The notes beneath the pieces were generated by a model. The model was not told where the DNA came from and ran no database searches. It worked only from the letters and a program-made list of their open reading frames with translations. The position numbers and the translations under genes are program-made. 64,000 nucleotides of DNA from Terramyces sp. JEL0728 (Eukaryota; Chytridiomycota; Chytridiomycetes; Rhizophydiales; Terramycetaceae): positions 248,001-312,000 of the forward strand of contig JADIIU010000001.1 in assembly GCA_027603945.1 (NCBI GenBank), in the 5' to 3' direction. Below are positions 47,637 through 57,314 of this stretch, piece after piece (position 1 is the stretch's first letter; every line of letters starts with the position of its first letter).

Positions 47637-48259
47637 ATGCACACAAGATTCAGGAGAAAATTAGTGGTAGTCGGCGATGGAGCTTGCGGAAAGACATCTC
47701 TTCTGTTGGCATTCTCGAAAGGCACTTTTTCAGAGCAATACGTCCCCACAGTATTTGACAATAGCGTTGTTGATGTTAAAGTGGATGGACAGCAGTATGA
47801 ATTGAGCTTGTGGGATACCGCAGGCCAAGAAGATTATGATCGTCTAAGACCTTTATCTTATTCAGATACACATGTGGTACTAATTTGTTTCTCGATCATT
47901 AATCCAGATTCGTTGGAAAATATTACAGAAAAAGTGGTTTTGTGTTAATACTAGTGGCATTCAGAAGTATTGCAGTTTTGCGGCAGCGTTCCTATAGTTT
48001 TGGTTGGGCTGAAAGCTGATTTGAGGGAAGATCAAAGGGCGGTTACTCAGCTAAATCAAAGGCCGTTGGCATATGAACAAGTACATCATTTTAATGTTAG
48101 GGCTTGTCAGTTGCATCACGACTCGGCGTCAAATACCTGGAATGCAGCTCAAAAACCAAACTTGGTGTCAGCTACGTATTTGAAACTGCTACCAGACTAG
48201 CACTCTCTTACACTCCAAAAGACACATATAATAACGCATCACCCTTTTGTTGTTTTTGA
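47637..48259 (+). CDS. canonical Rho GTPase 1
   Basis: 193 residues, introns 47934-47954 and 48081-48100. All Rho landmarks are present: [13 protein letters not shown] (G1), YVPTVFDNS (switch I with invariant Thr), [20 protein letters not shown] (G3 with Gln61) and ECSSKT (G5). G4 reads VGLKADLR. The C-terminus ends SPFCCF, so a CCX-type ending replaces a standard CaaX box. The start is the first ATG. It is the first gene of a five-gene head-to-tail Rho cluster; the first intron position (EK|W) is shared by all five. Confidence 0.92.
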
Positions 48260-48370
48260 ATATAACTCACTCGCCGCTTTTTTTGTACACAAGTAAATTT
48301 AAATGTGTCATACGCAAATTTTACGGCGACAGAAACTATATAATCCTCGGAATAGCAGGGTATTCCATAA

Positions 48371-48991
48371 ATGAATACAAACCCAAGAGTAAAGCTGGTG
48401 GCAGTGGGAGACGGCGCCTGCGGCAAAACATGTCTCTTGATCTCATATACAAAGGGCTACTTTGACGAGCGCTATGTCCCAACAATATTTGACAATACCG
48501 TCCACGATACTGTAATCGATGGGCAGCTTTGTGAACTTAGTCTATGGGATACTGCTGGACAGGAAGACTATGACAACCTCCGTCCTCTTTCATACTCGGA
48601 TACCGATGTGGTGCTGATCTGCTTTGCCATTGACTCGCCAGACTCTCTCGACAACGTGGCAACCAAAGTAAGATTTTGTTAATAGTAGTGGCACCAAGAA
48701 GTACTTCGATTATGCCGAACAGTCCCAATCTTCCTGGTAGGTTTAAAAGCAGATTTGCGATCAGACCCAGAAACAATCCTTAAATTAAAAAAACAAGATG
48801 AGGCACCAGTCAAATATGAAGATGGAATTAGAGTTGCAGCAAGCATCGGTGCGCAATATATTGAATGCAGTGCGAAAACAAGGCAAGGCGTACCGAATGT
48901 GTTTGAAGTTGCTGGTAGAGCTGCGATTGCATTCCATGGAAAGCAAAAGAAACAAAATCGGAAATTCACAATAGGTTGCTGTTTACAATAA
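48371..48991 (+). CDS. canonical Rho GTPase 2
   Basis: 199 residues, one 21-nt intron (48668-48688) at the common position. [61 protein letters not shown] and ECSAKT are complete. The C-terminus has a basic stretch and ends GCCLQ, a CaaX box for prenylation. Closest in pattern to RhoA/Cdc42-like fungal Rho proteins, so it likely controls actin or cell polarity. A possible upstream activator of the NADPH oxidase or formin-like protein in this window, though that is inference. Confidence 0.93.
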
Positions 48992-49040
48992 ACACTGCCA
49001 TTGATTTGGTGCACCTGCGCCTTTGACGTGTTAAAAGTTT

Positions 49041-49641
49041 ATGTTTTTCAAACCAAAATATAATATAATTGTAGTTGGCGATCGGAGAATCGGGAAATCG
49101 ACTTTGATTTATTCTAAACTAAAGAATCGATTTGTGCGTCAGTTACCAGCATCGCTCAACACCATTCACACGGAAATCAACGATCAAATCAAGATTCAAG
49201 CGGATGGCAAATCTGCAAAAGTATTCAATTGGGAGTATCCGTTTTGGCTGATAGATACAGATATAGTTTACGAAAAGCTGAAAGGACTGGTGTACGCTGG
49301 TGGGGATGCTATACTTTTGTGCTTTGATATAGGCAACAGAGATACTTTATCCTCACTTTCAGAAAAGGTTATTGTAGCTAAGATAGTGGATTCAAGAAAT
49401 ATTGCAATTTGGAATAGGAATACCGATAATAGTCGTGGGCTTGAAATCAGAGTTGAGGAATGAAATGGATGAATGGACCATCTCGTACAAGGAAGGTGAG
49501 CAAATGGCGGATATTGTTGGTGCAATAGCATATCTAGAGTGTAGCGCAAAAACCGGATTGGGGATCGATAAACTTTATGTTGAAGCAGTAAGGGCAATCC
49601 GTAAGCGATCTCCAACCCGTTCTGCGTGCATAATTCAATAA
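49041..49641 (+). CDS. divergent Rho-like GTPase with degenerate switches, copy 1
   Basis: 193 residues, one 19-nt intron (49368-49386) at the shared Rho position (EK|W). G1 is GDRRIGKSTL, with Arg where Rho has Gly12. Switch I lacks the V-P-T of Rho (LPASLNTIH). The G3 region reads NWEYPFWLIDTDIVYEKLKG, so D-x-x-G and Gln61 are gone. G4 (VGLKSE, Glu for Asp) and G5 (ECSAKT) are largely kept. It ends CIIQ, a CaaX box. It should be membrane-bound and hydrolysis-deficient, or may not cycle at all. Not a pseudogene by frame or splicing. Confidence 0.85.
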
Positions 49642-49732
49642 CCATCCAACTTGACTGGATCCCTTGCCTTAATAAATTAATTATTGATCCTTGACACGAA
49701 TCAGTTGACAATTCTACAGCCACCAAAACAGC

Positions 49733-50359
49733 ATGTTTTTCAGGGCAACACCAGTGCTGCATCGAATAGTAGTTATAGGTGATCGCAAAGTAGGTAAAAC
49801 ATCCCTGCTCCATGCCAAGCTACACAATTTCTACTTTGAATCTATACCCGCAGTTTATGCCCATCTCAACACCAACGACCCATTAGTAATTATAGTTGAT
49901 GAGAAAGACGTAATGTGATTAATTGGGAACTAATTCCGTGGGAATGGGACTCTGATCCGTTCATGTATTACCGATTTCGACCAATGATTTTCGGAGCTGG
50001 AGATGTAGTGTTATTGTGCTTTGATATAAGTAATAGAGAATCGCTATTATCACTCTCAGAAAAGGTAGACGACGCTAATAAAGTGGATACAAGAGATCAT
50101 GAACTTTGGACCTTGTGTGCCGCGGGTAGTTGTGGGGATGAAATCAGATACGAGGGTAAATAATATGGAAAAGCCAGTTTCGTTTGGTGAAGGAAAGGAA
50201 ATGGCCAGGCTGGTTGGTGCTTTTGGGTATGTTGAATGTAGCTCAAAAACACGAGGAGTTGATCAAGTGTTTCTTCTTGCTGCACAGGCGATCCAAGGTT
50301 CGCTAAAGTGGCCGAAAAAGAAAAAGATTAGACATAGACGGCCTTGTACTATTTTATAA
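49733..50359 (+). CDS. divergent Rho-like GTPase with degenerate switches, copy 2
   Basis: 194 residues in the intact model. G1 GDRKVGKTSLL; switch I lost (IPAVYAHLNTND); G3 region INWELIPWEWDSDPFM, no D-x-x-G; G4 VGMKSD; G5 ECSSKT; C-terminus polybasic (WPKKKKIRHRR) plus CTIL CaaX. Intron 50065-50083 is normal. Before INWE the frame breaks: either a 23-nt intron 49895-49917 ending in TG is spliced, giving a multiple of three, or two extra bases at about 49914-49917 make a frameshift. The intact remainder favours splicing. Confidence 0.75.
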
Positions 50360-50546
50360 ACCAGTTTTTTAATACCTGAATTTCAGATTGGTATCGCGTA
50401 TAAATGCTATTGTTTAATAAGCGCACTGATCGCAAAGTGCGGAACCACAACGGACTGCATCTCCGATCAAATACCCTTGTTCGTTTATGGAATATCTACT
50501 CATTTCAGACATTTCCAGCCACAATTCTGGAGTTTAAACTTTCCAC

Positions 50547-51141
50547 ATGTTTATCTCGCCGCCAAGATACAAAGTAGTAGTAATAGGAGACCGCAGAGTA
50601 GGAAAAACCTCGCTTCTATACGCCAAACTAAAAGGCTGTTTTTTTGAAACAGCTCTGCCTGTATATGCACAACTAGACACACACCAACCAGTAGACCTTG
50701 AGCTAGAAGGGGAAAAATTAGAACTCATCAATTGGGAGCTGGTTTTTTGGGATTCCGAAGATGATTATTTATACGAAAGGCTAAGACCGCTGATATACTG
50801 CGACGGGGATGCGATTCTGATGTGCTTTGATATCAGCGACAAAGATACGCTAATGTCACTGTCGGAAAAGGTAAGTGGAACTAATGTAGTGGGTTCAGGA
50901 GATATTAAAGTTTGCACCAGGGATGCCCGTGGTTGTGGTTGGATTGAAAGCAGATACCAGGGATAGCAGCTCTGTAACGTATGAGCAAGGAAATAAGATG
51001 GCGCTTGTAGTTGGTGCTTGTGCGTATGTAGAGTGCAGTGCGAAAACCAAGGAAGGTGTGGATGAGGTATTTGTCCAAGTTGCTAAGGCGATATGCAGCA
51101 GACCACTGATAGCAAAGCGCAACAAGTGTGTTATAATATAG
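50547..51141 (+). CDS. divergent Rho-like GTPase with degenerate switches, copy 3
   Basis: 191 residues, one 19-nt intron (50871-50889) at the shared position. G1 GDRRVGKTSLL (Arg at position 12); switch I ALPVYAQLDTHQ without the invariant Thr context; G3 aligns as WDSEDDYLYERLRPL against Rho [15 protein letters not shown], so Gly60 and Gln61 are Asp. G4 VGLKAD and G5 ECSAKT are kept, and the end is CVII (CaaX) after a basic stretch. This copy is the clearest bridge between canonical Rho and the degenerate group. Confidence 0.87.
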
Positions 51142-51243
51142 TTTAATAGTTTGCAAGTTTCCATCCACATAAAGGCCTTGGAATTGAAAGGGGTACGACC
51201 AACATATTAGTACCAATTAATCAATATCAATAATTATATTAAA

Positions 51244-51581
51244 CTAATTCATACTCGAAGCCATTTCTACCTGCACAGCATCTCCAAATGTCGCACGCGC
51301 TAATTTCAACTCCTTGTCCAAGTTCAACAATTCATGCGCTCTCGCCAATTTCTTTGGATCGTTCTCCAACGCAGCTAAAAAATCCGATGTTTTCAGCTTT
51401 GGCGTAGTTGATTTCTTTTGTGCCTGTTCACACTAAATTAAAACCAAGATACTAAATCTGTGATGAACCAATCTAGCAGTTCGTCCATGACATCCATTGT
51501 TTCCGGGAGTGGATTTGGATCATCTCCAAACCCGTACATTAGTGCTCTAATATCTTTTCCCCACTGGCGCTTTCTCTTCAT
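51244..51581 (-). CDS. TAF13: TFIID subunit TAF13
   Basis: 105 residues, one 20-nt intron (51433-51452). Histone-fold landmarks: DIRALMYGFGDDPNPLPETM, VMDELLDWFITDL, a helix ending FLAALENDPKKLARAHELL and a final LDKELKLARATFGDA. They match TAF13 (LRCMMYGFGDD...NP pattern in homologues). TAF13 pairs with TAF11 in TFIID. It is too short for most ORF cut-offs. The divergent CSL4 start is 26 bp away; their shared promoter holds the palindrome TTCAAATTTGAA. Confidence 0.9.
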
Positions 51582-51607
51582 TTTCAAATTTGAATTTTTT
51601 TGTAAAA
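51582..51607. promoter_or_regulatory. 26-bp bidirectional promoter gap, TAF13-CSL4
   Basis: The two divergent ATGs are separated by 26 bp. The gap contains a perfect 12-bp palindrome, TTCAAATTTGAA (51583-51594), then a T-tract. Transcription start sites of both genes must lie in or beyond this gap. Confidence 0.5.
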
Positions 51608-52155
51608 ATGAAAGTTATACCAGGACAATTATTAGCTACATCGGATAAACTTAAATCTGGCGAAGGGACATTTGAAAAGGATGGATTCATTTATTCTTCT
51701 TTATTGGGAACCAAGGACATTCAAGAGAACACTGTATCGGTTTCAACTCATGTCCAGGCTGTTCCTTTCGTCGGGTCAGTAGTGATAGGAAAAGGTATTT
51801 TTGCATTTACCTAGTGTCTAAAATCACCTCCAAGCATGCTGTAGTGCAAATCATACTAGTTGACAACAAAAAATCACTAAATTATACTGGTACGATATTA
51901 AAGAAGGATATCAGAAAAACAAACGTAGATCAACTGGAAATCTACAAATGCTACAGGCCGGGGGATGTGGTTCGTTGTTTAGTCTCTAGCATTGGCGATG
52001 GCAAGAATTTTGTGCTATCAACAGCGGGCGATAAATTTGGAGTCGTACTAGCAGTCTCTCTAAGCGGATACACTATGGTCCCAGTATCGTGGGATCAGAT
52101 GGTATGTCCACACACCGGAAATGTAGAATTCAGAAAATGTGCAAAACCAGAATAA
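51608..52155 (+). CDS. CSL4: exosome cap subunit Csl4
   Basis: 175 residues, one 20-nt intron (51795-51814). N-terminal Csl4 domain (VIPGQLLATSDKLKSGEGTF ...), S1 domain (IYKCYRPGDVVRCLVSSIGD, FVLSTAGDKFGVVLA) and a C-terminal part with VSWDQMVCPHTGNVEFRKC, where a CPxTG-type zinc site is partly kept. Csl4 sits on the RNA exosome cap and helps feed RNA. The convergent ATP20 gene ends 21 bp away. Confidence 0.91.
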
Positions 52156-52176
52156 ATAACTTTTGGATTTGTTTAT

Positions 52177-52531
52177 TTAATGGTGTCCAGACTGTTCGGT
52201 TCCTTCAATCTTGTATCCAATAATACTCCATCTTCCAAGCATTTCACCACCTAAAAAGAATCCGCCAATAGTTACTCCAGCACCAACAATTTCACCAGCT
52301 TGTCCAATAGTAACCTTTCTCCATGCTCCTGAAGTGATTCCGTTAACAAAGCTTGAATAACCTGAATAAGCATTTTTTACCTTGAGTTGCTGCGTTGACA
52401 TCTGGAAATCCGCTCAATTTAGCTGAAGAAAACACTTTGTTGGTAAATGATAATGCAACTTTACCGTTGTATACTAAGAAAGCTGGCGTTAGTCAATTCG
52501 TACATGTTGCTTTTTGTAATGCAGCTGACAT
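52177..52531 (-). CDS. ATP20: mitochondrial ATP synthase subunit g
   Basis: 104 residues, introns 52483-52503 (21 nt) and 52362-52380 (19 nt). After splicing: MSAALQKATSFLVYNGKVAL, then SFVNGITSGAWRKVTIGQ and a membrane helix with G-x-x-x-G motifs (VGAGVTIGGFFLGGEMLGR). This is the subunit g pattern that drives ATP synthase dimerisation and crista shape. The unspliced frame beginning MSTQQLKV is an artefact: its first residues come from the second intron and preceding exon in the wrong frame. Confidence 0.85.
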
Positions 52532-52684
52532 TTCGTAGATGAAAAAGAAATTTTTAAATCAAAAATTGAATGTTGGTGGATATCTTTCCAGGGTAGAATT
52601 CATTTGGATTGGTCAGCGATAATTATTAGCATGCGCATGCAGTGAAATAACATGAGGAACAATATATTCCGGTTTATTAGTTGA

Positions 52685-53599
52685 TTACCCCGTCAGCACT
52701 TCTACACCATCATCTGTTACTAATACAGTGTGTTCAAACTGTGCGGATCTGCCGCCATCTACCGTTACTGCAGTCCATGCATCTGGCCATTTCACAAAAC
52801 CATCTGTGCCTTGATTGAAAATTGGCTCGATCGTAAAAATCATTCCAGGTTGGAGAAGAGCATCATCTGGATTATCATAATGCAGAATTAACGGGGCTTG
52901 ATGAAATAGTTTACCTATTCCATGACCGCAAAACTGTTTATCTATGCTATATCCATGGGTTGTTCCTATTCCTTCAATGGCCCTGCCAATTCTATTAATT
53001 GGCTTGCTTGGTTGAACCATTTTGATACCCGCGTCTAGTGCGAGCTTGGTTGCTTCCATTAGTGCCATGCCTTTTTCATCTACAGCCCCAATGGCAATTG
53101 TTTTTGAAGTATCTCCATGATATCCATTGTAAAATACAGTAACGTCAATATTAATCAAATCTCCTGCTTTGAGCTTTCTATTATCAGGTATTCCATGGCA
53201 GATTACGTTATTTACAGATGTGCAAATTGAGTTTGGAAACCCGTGATAATTTAGTGGACTTGGGTAGGCTCCGTTTCTAGTTATTTCGTCAAACACCATT
53301 CGATCCAGCTCCAGCGTGCTAATTCCTTCTTCTGCATGTCTGGCAGCAAAATCAAGGATATGCTTTGCCAAAAGACAAGATTGGCGAATTGAGTTGATTT
53401 CTTTTTGATCATGAATGTGGATACTCGTCCCAATTGGGGGAATATTGGAATAGTCAGGTTTGAGAATGTGCTTTGCTGGAGAAAGTTCTGTTGGCTTGAA
53501 TGCCAAATTAGGTACAATTAGTTCGTAATTTCCAAATTTCTTTAATCGTCCTGCCAGCCCCAGTACTTTACTTGTTCTTCCCCTAAATATTTTTGTCAT
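52685..53599 (-). CDS. methionine aminopeptidase type 1, mitochondrial-like
   Basis: 304 residues, no intron, which is unusual here. The basic N-terminus (MTKIFRGRTSKVLGLAGRLK) resembles a mitochondrial presequence. Metal and catalytic residues: His in NYHGFPNSIC, Asp in INIDVTVFYNGYHGDTSKT (two), His in GHGIGKLFHQ, Glu in TIEPI and QFEHTVLV. It lacks the N-terminal zinc fingers of cytosolic MetAP1, so it fits MetAP1D. It removes initiator Met. Confidence 0.92.
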   Translation of the reverse strand: MTKIFRGRTSKVLGLAGRLKKFGNYELIVPNLAFKPTELSPAKHILKPDYSNIPPIGTSIHIHDQKEINSIRQSCLLAKHILDFAARHAEEGISTLELDRMVFDEITRNGAYPSPLNYHGFPNSICTSVNNVICHGIPDNRKLKAGDLINIDVTVFYNGYHGDTSKTIAIGAVDEKGMALMEATKLALDAGIKMVQPSKPINRIGRAIEGIGTTHGYSIDKQFCGHGIGKLFHQAPLILHYDNPDDALLQPGMIFTIEPIFNQGTDGFVKWPDAWTAVTVDGGRSAQFEHTVLVTDDGVEVLTG

Positions 53600-53606
53600 T
53601 TTTAGG

Positions 53607-53668
53607 CAAGTTCTAATTTTATGAATCCTGCTTCAAACAAGTTCTAATTTTATGAATCCTGCTTCAAA
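53607..53668. repeat. 31-bp tandem duplication (two copies)
   Basis: CAAGTTCTAATTTTATGAATC begins each copy (53607 and 53638); both are 31 bp and identical. The array lies upstream of the MetAP gene and just before a small open frame. It looks like a recent local duplication. Confidence 0.85.
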
Positions 53669-53840
53669 TAAAAAACTGCCAAATTGCTCTATCAATGGTA
53701 ATCGAGAAGGTAGCTGCCATCGAACTTGCAAAAGATTCATCTTTTGTAATTTAACTATATCACTGAATTGCACTCCAGTTCTTTGTCGTTTAATGAATAT
53801 ATCGGCAGTACTTCCTACACAGTTGTCCAGTAAACTTTAA
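53652..53840 (+). CDS. possible small protein, low confidence
   Basis: A 62-codon open frame starts in the second repeat copy (MNPASNKKLPNCSING...). An alternative with a 16-nt and a 20-nt intron gives AAIELAKDSSF followed by CTPVLCRLMNISAVLPTQL, which looks more protein-like, but the 16-nt intron is outside the size range of the window and the second would end in TG. No family match. It could be non-coding leader of FEN1, which starts 24 bp downstream. Confidence 0.25.
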   Translation: MNPASNKKLPNCSINGNREGSCHRTCKRFIFCNLTISLNCTPVLCRLMNISAVLPTQLSSKL

Positions 53841-53864
53841 AAAAAAGTCCAGTTGAATCTTGAA

Positions 53865-55102
53865 ATGGGCATTCACGGGTTGACAAAAGTAATAGGCGAT
53901 CATGCAGCTGCTGCATTAGCTTCAAATGAAATCAAAAATGTAACTTGGAATTAAACTAGTACTTTGGGAGGAAGGTAGCGATTGATGCATCCATGTCAAT
54001 TTATCAATTCTTGATTGCAGTTCGATCGACAGATGGCAACCAACTGACAAACGAAAGTGGAGATACTACTTCTCATTTGATGGGGATTCTATATAGAACT
54101 GTGCGTATGGTGGAGAATGGAATCAAACCATGCTATGTATTTGATGGGAAACCACCAGCAATGAAGTCTGAAGAAGTAACTATAATTAATCCAGCTGGCA
54201 AAGCGTGGAATAAAGAGGGCCGAAGCAACCAAAGAAATGGAAAAAGCCCAAGAAACTGGAGATCAAGAGAATATAGACAAGTTCAGCAGAAGAACTGTCA
54301 AGGTCACCAAAGAGGTATTGATGATCTAATGAAGCATAATGAAGAGTGCCAAAAACTATTAGATTTAATGGGAATTCCTTGGATAAATGCACCGTGTGAA
54401 GCTGAAGCGCAATGCGCAGCTTTAGCTAGGGCTGGAAAAGTCTATGGGGTTGGCAGCGAAGATATGGACACACTTACCTTTGGTGCTCCAGTTTTACTAA
54501 GACATCTTACTTTTAGTGAAGCAAAAAAGATGCCAATATCTGAAATTCATTTTCAAAAAATCTTGGAAGGGCTAGAGTTCACTCATGAAGAATTCATTGA
54601 CCTGTGTATCCTGCTAGGATGTGATTATTGCGATTCTATTCGAGGAATTGGCCCACATCGCGCTGTCCAGCTAATGAAAGAGCATAGATCCATTGAAAAA
54701 ATTTTAAAGACTTTAGACCCTAAAAAGTATCCGATACCAGAAAGCTGGCCTTACCAAGAAGCAAGAAAGCTGTTTAAAGAGCCAGACGTTACTGATCCGT
54801 CAACTGTCGAGGTACCAATGTGTTAATCAAGCTCAAATGGAAAGCACCCGACGAGGAAGAAATCGTAAAATATCTAGTGAATGAAAAGCAATTCAATGAA
54901 GAAAGGGTTCGCAAGACTGTCCAAAGGATGAAGAAAAGTCAATCCCAGTCTACTCAAGGCCGATTAGACGGATTTTTCAAAGTCCTGCCTAAAGATCCAG
55001 CTACTCAAAAACGAAAGGTACTTTTTGCTAACGCAGCCGGATCCTAAAGTTGCTCCCAGCAAAGCTAAAAAGGCGAAAGGCCCTGGCAAACCACGAAAAT
55101 AA
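53865..55102 (+). CDS. RAD27: flap endonuclease 1
   Basis: 379 residues, close to human FEN1 (380). Five introns (53940-53959, 54176-54194, 54315-54334, 54812-54831, 55018-55036). N region [54 protein letters not shown] region [55 protein letters not shown]-binding box QGRLDGFF lies near the end, then a Lys-rich tail. It processes Okazaki flaps and acts in long-patch repair. The unspliced frame at 54186-54310 misreads two exons. Confidence 0.95.
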
Positions 55103-55350
55103 AGTATTTTTATAATTGCAAGATCTGTAAAACGACGTCCTGTGCAGCCAAGTTGCCAATAACCTCTGATGCTGTTGCTGTGATTGATGAGGCCAAGACA
55201 AATCGAAATACTGTGGCTTACATTTTTTTGCAAATTCGAACAAACGAAATCTCCCGCAAATCTCTTCAAACGATACGTTTCAGCGAAATACCAGCTCCAA
55301 ACTCTTGCAACTGAAATTAATTGAAAAGAAATTGAAACAGAAACCTTACA

Positions 55351-57265
55351 ATGTCTAACGGATACCCTAGTCACACGATGTATGGTACGAACAGAATGCA
55401 GAACCAAAACTTTAATTTTACTCAGAGAAACTCCAACCCCTCAATATCCCACAACCAGATAATGTTAAATATGCACAGCAATATGAATGGCAGCTCATCT
55501 GGCCTTTCAGGAAGTATGGGCCTGGGACAGAAACATTTCCTCCAAATTGAAGCTGCCCAGAAAGCACGCATTTCATCATCACCCCATTATCACGCCAGAG
55601 TTGCCGCGAGCCAAAGCAGAATGAACAATAACAATATAGTTATCAATCCTAATCCAGTGCCAGTGGATCTAGGCTCTGATGCTAACCTGACTCCTACAGC
55701 CCTGCCACAACCAGTAACCTCTAACTGGACAGCATTGGATATGGGAGGAATGATGATCAACAACTTGAACAATGGATTATTTGCGTACAAGTTTTTAACA
55801 GCCTTGTATCTAAATCACAACAATTTAACCATACTACCCCCAGAAATTTCCAAATTATCTAGTCTCAGTCACCTCAATCTAACGGGAAACAAACTGGCCG
55901 TCCTTCCAGCAGAGCTGGGTCTTGTAGTAACGCTAAAGGAGCTCTTGCTCTTTGATAACCAGATCCAATACATTCCACAAGAATTTGGGCAACTATACCA
56001 GTTAGAATTGCTTGGCTTGGAAGGTAACCCAATAGGAGAACCTATCAATTCCATGATCAATGATGTTGGTACCAGAGAAGTAATCAGCTATCTAAGAGAC
56101 AATTGTCCATGTAGAAACTCGTTAATATTAGGTCCTCCACAGCCAGCTGATCGAGAATGGCAGGAAATCGAAGAAAACACCGCCAATTCTTCAGGTTTTC
56201 GCATTCTAATTTAGATACATTTACAATCATGTGTTACAATGCTTTGTGTGAAAAATACGCTTCGCCTGCTACATATGGCTATACGCCTACTTGGTCTCTT
56301 ATTTGGGATTATAGAAAAGATTTGCTAATACACGAAATACTGAACTACAATGCAGATATAGTTTGCCTACAAGTAGCCTAGATTAATATTAGGAAGTCGA
56401 AACAAGGCAGTATGAGGAGTTTTTCAAGGAGCAACTAGCTCAACATGATTACGAAGGCCAATTTTCTCCAAAGTCTCGCGCGAGGACAATGGGAGAATTA
56501 GACCGAGTGCAAGTCGATGGTTGTGCTACTATGTATAAAAGTCAAAAGTATTTTAGAGTTAACACAAGATTTAAACTACTGGAAAAAAAATTAATCGAAT
56601 TTCAACAAGTTGCAATGTCAAGACCAGATTTAAGAAGATCAGATGATGTTCTTAATCGAGTAATGATAAAGGATAATATTGCACTGATATTACTTTTGGA
56701 GTCCAAAGAAACTGGTGCAAAAATCCTGGTTGCTAATGCACATTTACACTGGGATCCTGCATATTCAGATGTTAAAGTTATACAAACAGCGTTGCTAGTG
56801 GAAGAGGTTGAGCGATTGTCAGCTCAATGGGCGAAAACCTACAATAATGGACCGCAGTCTATACTTATATGTGGAGATTTTAATTCACTTCCTGACTCTG
56901 GAGTGGTGGAATTCCTCAAAGAAGGATCAATATCTCCGGAGCATGGTGATTTAAGCAGTTACAACTACCACAACTTTATAGAAAGAGGATTAAAACATAA
57001 TTTGAATCTAAAGTCCGCTTACTCCTATTGCGAGGATCTAGCATTTACAAACTTTACACCTATGTTCAAGGGTATAATTGATTATATATGGTATGATACA
57101 GGGTCGCTCATTACTACTGGATTGTTGGGAGGGGTAGATAAAAGTTACGCTGCAAATACGGTTGGATTCCCCAATCCACATCACCCTAGTGATCATATCC
57201 CGCTCATTGTGAGCATGCGGATTAAAAATAGTGCTAATATTACAAGAAAAGTCAGTTTTAAATAA
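55351..57265 (+). CDS. CCR4: Ccr4 deadenylase
   Basis: 624 residues, introns 56195-56214 and 56373-56392. Asn/Ser-rich N-terminus, leucine-rich repeats at about 145-270 (LYLNHNNLTILPPEISKL, LNLTGNKLAVLPAEL), then an endonuclease/exonuclease/phosphatase domain: IMCYNALCEKYASP, LQ|EVETRQYEEFF (catalytic Glu created by the second splice), KSRARTMGELDRVQVDGCA, LICGDFNSLPDSGV and HHPSDHIPL. It is the catalytic subunit of CCR4-NOT, shortening mRNA poly(A) tails. Confidence 0.95.
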
Positions 57266-57314
57266 AAAAAATTCAAAAAAGCTGCTTTCTCAATTTTTTG
57301 ATCTCAATCTTAGC

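Noticed and set aside
53607..53668. Mobile-element or attachment-site origin for the 31-bp direct repeat
   Set aside because: No inverted repeats, transposase or insert lies between the copies; they are adjacent. A local slippage or duplication is enough.
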